Part shown: one piece after another, positions 5,301 to 10,122 of the stretch | Position numbering within the stretch: position 1 is the stretch's first letter | Layout: every line of letters starts with the position of its first letter | Assembly: GCA_003022745.1 (NCBI GenBank) | Contig: PXSU01000132.1 | Location: 1-10,122, forward strand | DNA from: Halobacteriales archaeon SW_9_67_25 | Lineage (GTDB): Archaea; Halobacteriota; Halobacteria; Halobacteriales; Haloarculaceae | DNA: 10,122 nt | Direction of reading: 5' to 3' | Notes under the pieces: model-generated | What the model saw: the letters and a program-made list of their open reading frames with translations, nothing else | Told to the model about the DNA's origin: nothing | Database searches by the model: none | Translations under genes and position numbers: made by a program

Positions 5301-7188
5301 CGAGGGAGACGACGACGCTCCCTTCGTGAGCGTCGCGAACTGCGGCGAGCAACCGCTGGAGGAGTACGAGGCCTGCAACCTCGGACACATCAACCTCTCG
5401 ACGCTTGCGGCCGAGGACGCGCCGGACTGGCGGGTCTGGGCCGACCGGCATACCGGCGAGTACGACTCGCAGGCCGGCGCCATCACCGCGTTCCTGGAGG
5501 CGGCCGTCGACTGGGAGGAGTTCGACCGGCGCATCGAACTCGGGACCCGCTTCCTCGAGAACGTGGTCACGATGTCCGATTTCCCGGTCGACGAAATCGA
5601 ACAGACTGTCCGGGAGATGCGCAAAATCGGGCTGGGCATCATGGGCTTGGCCCAGCTGTACATCCAGCTGGGCATGAAGTACGGCAGCGACCCCGCAAAC
5701 GAGGTCGCCCGCCAGCTGATGACCCACATCAACCACCACTCGAAGTGGACGAGCCACGAACTCGCCACCGAGCGTGGCTCCTTCGCGGAGTGGGACAACT
5801 CCAAGTACGCCGACCCGACCGCCTATCGGGAGTGGTTCGAGGGCCAGACCGGCCTCGACGCCGAGGAGTGGGCCGACGGGTTCGCCATCCGAAACCACAA
5901 TACGACAACAATCGCCCCTACCGGGACCACCAGTATGGTTGGAAATACGACAGGTGGTTGTGAACCCATCTACAACGTCGCCTACTACAAGAACGTCTCC
6001 GACGACGTGCAGGGCGACGAGATGCTCGTGGAGTTCGACGACTACTTCCTGCGGGTCCTGGAGGCAAACGACATCGACGTCGAGGCGGTCAAGGAGGAAG
6101 CCCAAGAGCAGATGGCCGAAAACGAGTTCGACGGCATCGACGGGCTCACGTCGGTGCCCGACGCCATCGGCGAACTGTTCGTCACCACGGGCGACCTCTC
6201 CGCGAAGGAACACGCGGGCGTCCAGACGGCCTGTCAGGAAGGGGTAGACTCGGCGATCAGCAAGACCGTGAATGCGCCCAACGACTCGACCATAGAGGAC
6301 GCCAAGGAGGTCTTCCAGTACATCTACGACCACGGCGGGAAGGGCGTCACCTACTACAGGGACGGCACCCGCTCGAAGCAGGTGCTGACGACGCGAGCGA
6401 AAAATACCGAGTTCGCAGACGAGGCCGAGGCGGCGGAGGCGCTGGTCGAGCAGATCGAGGAGGTCTTCGGGAGCATCGAGGCCTTCGCCGAGAGCGAGGA
6501 GGTCCGTGCCGTCGTCGACGACCAGGTCGCCGAGGTGCTGGGCTCTGTCGACGGGCGCGAGGAGTTCGCCCAGAAGCGCGACCGGCCGGACGTGTTGCGG
6601 GGCGTCACCCAGCGAATCGACACCGGCTACGGGAAGCTGTACGTCAACATCAACGAGGACCCCGAGGCCGACCGGCCCTTCGAACTGTTCGCCAACATCG
6701 GCAACTCCGGCGGGTTCACGGCCTCGTTCACGGAGGCGCTGGCGAAGACCATCTCGACGGCGCTTCGCGCGGGCGTCGACCCCCGGGAGATCGCCGAGGA
6801 ACTGCAGGGCATCCGGTCGCCGAAGGTCGCCTGGGACAAGGGCGAGCAGATCCAGTCCATCCCGGACGCCATCGGCACGGCGATGCGCCGCTATCTGGAG
6901 GGCGACATCGAGCGGGCCTACCCGCAACAGCAGACCTTAGAGGAGACCGCCGAAGACGCCGAGGAACCCGAGTCCCGCGGGGAACGCGACGCCACCCCGG
7001 GACCGGACATCGGCGGCGTCGAGCCCGAACCCGAAGCCGACGGCGGGGCCGCGGCCGCAGCCGACAGCGACCAGCAGTCGCTGGTCGAGGCCGGTGAGAG
7101 CCCGGAGTGTCCGGAGTGTGGGTCGCTGTCGCTGTACTACTCGGAGGGCTGTAAGACCTGCGAGTCGTGTGGCTGGTCGGAGTGCTGA
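2344..7188 (+). CDS. nrdJ: Class II (adenosylcobalamin-dependent) ribonucleotide reductase with two inteins
   Basis: The 1614-residue precursor reduces ribonucleotides to deoxyribonucleotides in the cytosol by a B12-generated thiyl radical, after both inteins leave (exteins about 1047 residues). Seen in order: an N-terminal reductase domain without a recognisable ATP cone; redox Cys176 in LSACFV; intein 1 (201-611); SGGGMGYAFWRLRP; QGGARRGAQMG; NP (842-843); intein 2 (844-999); thiyl Cys1000 and Glu1002 in CGE; redox partner Cys1011 in YEACNLG, the same 11-residue spacing as Cys408/Cys419 in the Lactobacillus enzyme; PTGTTS (1192-1197); an acidic insertion (about 1370-1410); a TSCPD domain (about 1415-1500); an acidic linker; and a C-terminal ribbon with Cys 1589, 1592, 1603, 1606, 1609 and 1614, probably metal-binding or relaying electrons. 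No small radical subunit gene is nearby, as expected for class II. It likely heads an operon with the two genes downstream. Confidence 0.97.
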   Translation: MSQHVDAGEITLPIKRTEGDTLEERLTDNAYYNILPARYLRKDANGDVAEAQEDLFDRVAKNIALAEAVFEADNEDIEVTVTPDQLKPDHPRRDELAAEVFGTGTTAADDVETALTEYNVNKFAYETVVPELPEVVREHVEETAADFRAAMEDLSFMPNSPTLMNAGDELQQLSACFVDSPEDDIDNIHQTAKEAAQVFQCLIADTHVHVDGKGVVSIADVEPGDEIRQRDGDGHRTQRVEETHAYDDAPVARLETEAGIDLTGTPNHELLVDGEWTRIDEIESGDTLTVRLGWLPDADETTELTSVASGGRWTEARTVSNDAILELYAEGHSDYEIAAELGVHATSVGQYRQQQSLEPNGQPVKAVTQPTQLTTDLAELVGMWVGDGSKHEDGIRFHLNREENLEHADRLCRRLFDEGLDWRWDEGCYDAVLHSHEIKRWWLANFGDAKPDAASASVPEQVWRADHETVAAFLRGLFSTDGSLQKEQYPRLWTASEDLLDGVQQLLLGLGIPAMTWEYDSEDREYYNVGPTGEVGLCSFADWVGFIDARDDEIARTLDETTFRGTTVGTVRDDTWEVPVETVEEVGTSTVYDVTVADDPEYVANSVVSHNSGGGMGYAFWRLRPYGDPVGSTGGIASGPITFMRTYDQMCETIAQGGARRGAQMGVMRVSHPDVIQFIHAKNKDVSLAHTLRLNDPDDFTHNSFADALEEARELIDDEGRVPKHLRNAVEGHLSNFNISVGVTHDFMEAVKEGEEYTFTSPRTGEPHVATEQTVELYEMFDLGEYVEAGEVLSVPAEEIWERIVEGAHENGEPGVIYLERVNDEHSFDVEAHPGHRILATNPCVTGETEIALADGTTERMATLAENGQDVRVLCRNTETDELAVKVGRNPRQTRADADLVRVETDDGTTLTCTPDHEVWTPEGYVEAGSLSAGDTIVGTTAVVIPAGTVSETVSERLTVTSVSDAGSAPVYNITVDDHHNYLAITEGDDDAPFVSVANCGEQPLEEYEACNLGHINLSTLAAEDAPDWRVWADRHTGEYDSQAGAITAFLEAAVDWEEFDRRIELGTRFLENVVTMSDFPVDEIEQTVREMRKIGLGIMGLAQLYIQLGMKYGSDPANEVARQLMTHINHHSKWTSHELATERGSFAEWDNSKYADPTAYREWFEGQTGLDAEEWADGFAIRNHNTTTIAPTGTTSMVGNTTGGCEPIYNVAYYKNVSDDVQGDEMLVEFDDYFLRVLEANDIDVEAVKEEAQEQMAENEFDGIDGLTSVPDAIGELFVTTGDLSAKEHAGVQTACQEGVDSAISKTVNAPNDSTIEDAKEVFQYIYDHGGKGVTYYRDGTRSKQVLTTRAKNTEFADEAEAAEALVEQIEEVFGSIEAFAESEEVRAVVDDQVAEVLGSVDGREEFAQKRDRPDVLRGVTQRIDTGYGKLYVNINEDPEADRPFELFANIGNSGGFTASFTEALAKTISTALRAGVDPREIAEELQGIRSPKVAWDKGEQIQSIPDAIGTAMRRYLEGDIERAYPQQQTLEETAEDAEEPESRGERDATPGPDIGGVEPEPEADGGAAAAADSDQQSLVEAGESPECPECGSLSLYYSEGCKTCESCGWSEC
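2896..2943 (+). other. AT-ending codon tract left of intein 1 (putative co-conversion tract)
   Basis: Of 16 host codons immediately before the intein, 8 end in A or T (for example ATA, ATT, CAT, CAA, ACA, GCT), whereas surrounding nrdJ codons almost always end in G or C. The bias continues into the first part of the intein. Confidence 0.65.
2944..4176 (+). mobile_element. Intein 1 of NrdJ: 411 residues with LAGLIDADG homing endonuclease
   Basis: Precursor residues 201-611, inserted between QVFQ and SGGGMGY. It starts with Cys201 (block A, CLIADTHVHVDGKG), has block B TPNHELLV, block F VYDVTVADDPEYVA and ends VVSHN before the +1 Ser, so all splicing residues are present. Two dodecapeptide motifs, LAELVGMWVGDGS (377-389) and AAFLRGLFSTDGS (471-483), keep the acidic residues Asp387 and Asp481, so the endonuclease looks intact. 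Between the N-terminal splicing part and the endonuclease lies a helix-turn-helix (about 320-352). Such inteins excise from the protein and can home into empty alleles by cutting them. Flanking host codons are atypical, suggesting recent homing. Confidence 0.95.
3301..3399 (+). other. Helix-turn-helix module inside intein 1
   Basis: Residues 320-352 read as a short HTH: ILELYAEGHSDYEIAAELGV followed by HATSVGQYRQQ. The pattern (helix, DYEIAAELGV turn, recognition helix) is that of resolvase or sigma-like HTH domains. It lies between block B and the first LAGLIDADG motif, so it may add DNA contacts to the endonuclease. The call rests on pattern alone. Confidence 0.6.
4177..4260 (+). other. AT-ending codon tract right of intein 1 (putative co-conversion tract)
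   Basis: Of the 28 host codons right after the intein, 17 end in A or T, including TTA, CGA, ACA and repeated GGA. In the next 40 codons (4261-4380) only 2 do. The sharp edge at the insertion site fits donor DNA copied in along with the intein during homing. Confidence 0.7.
4873..5340 (+). mobile_element. Intein 2 of NrdJ: 156-residue mini-intein before the radical cysteine
   Basis: Precursor residues 844-999, interrupting NPCGE so that the +1 residue is the catalytic thiyl Cys1000. Block A is CVTGETEIALADG, block B LTCTPDHEVWTPEGY, block F VYNITVDDHHNYLA, and the end is FVSVAN before Cys. There is no endonuclease: only a short linker joins the splicing halves. The penultimate residue is Ala where His is usual; several inteins with other residues there still splice, with other residues helping Asn cyclisation. 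Flanking host codons are normal, in contrast with intein 1, which fits an older, immobile insertion. Removal is needed for any reductase activity. Confidence 0.93.
5890..5964 (+). other. Third AT-ending codon tract at the PTGTTS loop, no intein present
   Basis: Of 25 codons (residues 1183-1207) covering the conserved HNTTTIAPTGTTSMVG and TTGGCE segments, 14 end in A or T; in the following 34 codons only 1 does. The tract resembles those around intein 1 but is uninterrupted. It may mark a site once occupied by an intein, or a segment replaced by recombination. Confidence 0.55.
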
Positions 7189-7195
7189 CCGGGGG

Positions 7196-7870
7196 ATGGA
7201 GGCCATAGCCACCGACGACAGCGTCCTCGCGGCGGGCGCCCGGTGGCTGGCAGCAAAGCGTGTGACGCTCGGAGTCATCGTCGTTCTCGCTGCCGTCTTC
7301 GCGTTCGAGCGCGGCGTTCTGTGGCTGTACGGACCGCGCACCTGGGGGTATCTCTTTCTCGCCAGCGGCGACCTCTCGCCGGGCTGGCTGCTGGCACCGT
7401 TCGCCCACCAGGACCTCATACACCTCGGGACGACTGCGGGAGTCCTCCTCGTCTATGGCGGGCTCGTAGAGCAGCGGCTGGCGCCGGCAACGTACCTCGG
7501 GTTCTACGTCGCGGCCGGCTACGCGAGCACCGCGGCGCAACTGGGTGCGTACCTCGGCGGCGGCCCCGGCCTGGGCACCCTCGGAGCCAGCGGTGCCGCG
7601 CTCGGACTCGTCGCCTTCTTTTCGACCGCCACCGCGCTGGAGCGCGTGTGGGATAGCCGCGACGGCGAGGACACCGGCCGATCCGTCGAGACGGTGTTCG
7701 CGGTCACCGGGGTCGTCGTCGTGGCACTAGTGGTCGCCAACGACTTCCTGCCCGCGGTGGGCTTCGAAGCCGGGACGGCGCCCTTCGGTCACCTCGGCGG
7801 GATGCTCACTGGCCTGTTCTGCGGCGTGGTCCGCATCCGAGGGGAAGGGCAAAGTGCGCCGGGAGCCTGA
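7196..7870 (+). CDS. Rhomboid-family intramembrane protease-like protein
   Basis: A 224-residue protein with six likely transmembrane helices (about 22-40, 74-92, 98-120, 126-147, 165-184, 192-212). The rhomboid dyad is present: Ser132 in GASG at the start of the fourth helix and His199 in FGHLGG in the last. The second-helix motif reads APFAHQDLIHLGTTAG, so His76 is kept but the Asn four residues later, which helps form the oxyanion hole in GlpG, is Thr80. It may therefore cleave membrane proteins with altered activity, or be a weakened relative. I start at the ATG at 7196, 7 bp after the nrdJ stop, not at an upstream in-frame start inside nrdJ, since those extra residues are an Arg-rich shadow of nrdJ. 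Likely cotranscribed with nrdJ; the substrate is unknown. Confidence 0.85.
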   Translation: MEAIATDDSVLAAGARWLAAKRVTLGVIVVLAAVFAFERGVLWLYGPRTWGYLFLASGDLSPGWLLAPFAHQDLIHLGTTAGVLLVYGGLVEQRLAPATYLGFYVAAGYASTAAQLGAYLGGGPGLGTLGASGAALGLVAFFSTATALERVWDSRDGEDTGRSVETVFAVTGVVVVALVVANDFLPAVGFEAGTAPFGHLGGMLTGLFCGVVRIRGEGQSAPGA

Positions 7871-7878
7871 GGGGACGC

Positions 7879-10121
<2,243 letters not shown>

Positions 10122-10122
10122 G

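Noticed and set aside
4255..6927. 890-codon minus-strand open frame opposite nrdJ
   Set aside because: It is a shadow of the GC-rich nrdJ codons, runs through both extein and intein 2 sequence, and has no family motif; nrdJ explains the DNA fully.
7094..7195. Upstream in-frame extension of the rhomboid protein
   Set aside because: The extra 34 residues lie inside the nrdJ zinc-ribbon codons, are Arg-rich and off-frame in character, and are not hydrophobic or signal-like.

Overview
The window reads as chromosomal DNA of a halophilic archaeon (class Halobacteria). The DNA is GC-rich, nearly all codons end in G or C, the proteins are rich in Asp and Glu, promoters have the archaeal BRE/TATA form, and two transcripts look leaderless. 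The gene set fits: a B12-dependent ribonucleotide reductase carrying inteins, a bacterial-type NAD+-dependent DNA ligase (known to be laterally acquired in haloarchaea), and a very small zinc-finger protein.

Layout. (1) 1-1776 (+): the 3' part of a fused TrpE-TrpG type chorismate amidotransferase (anthranilate or aminodeoxychorismate synthase), its 5' end outside the window. A perfect 30-bp tandem duplication lies just after its glutaminase nucleophile. (2) 1773-1976 (-): a 67-residue two-helix membrane protein of unknown role, convergent with the first gene; the two stop codons share one CTAG. (3) 1977-2343: an intergenic region with the nrdJ promoter, a candidate operator between TATA box and transcription start, and a possible 23-codon leader ORF. 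(4) 2344-7188 (+): nrdJ, a class II adenosylcobalamin-dependent ribonucleoside-diphosphate reductase interrupted by two inteins: a 411-residue one with a LAGLIDADG homing endonuclease and an extra helix-turn-helix, and a 156-residue mini-intein placed exactly before the thiyl-radical cysteine. (5) 7196-7870 (+): a rhomboid-family membrane protein. (6) 7879-7998 (+): a 39-residue Cys-rich zinc-finger protein. (7) 7992-10079 (-): ligA, overlapping the zinc-finger gene tail to tail by 7 bp, with a TATA box placed for a leaderless transcript.

How the genes relate. nrdJ, the rhomboid gene and the micro zinc-finger gene have gaps of 7 and 8 bp and probably form one operon. NrdJ supplies deoxynucleotides and LigA seals nicks, so a DNA-synthesis theme links the two large genes, though they are on opposite strands. 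The active NrdJ (about 1047 residues) exists only after both inteins are removed.

The most interesting signals are in nrdJ: the mini-intein borrows the enzyme's radical cysteine as its +1 splicing nucleophile and lacks the usual penultimate His; the host codons immediately around the large intein are strikingly AT-ending, as expected of a homing co-conversion tract; and a third such tract sits at the PTGTTS active-site loop with no intein there, a possible scar of a lost intein.
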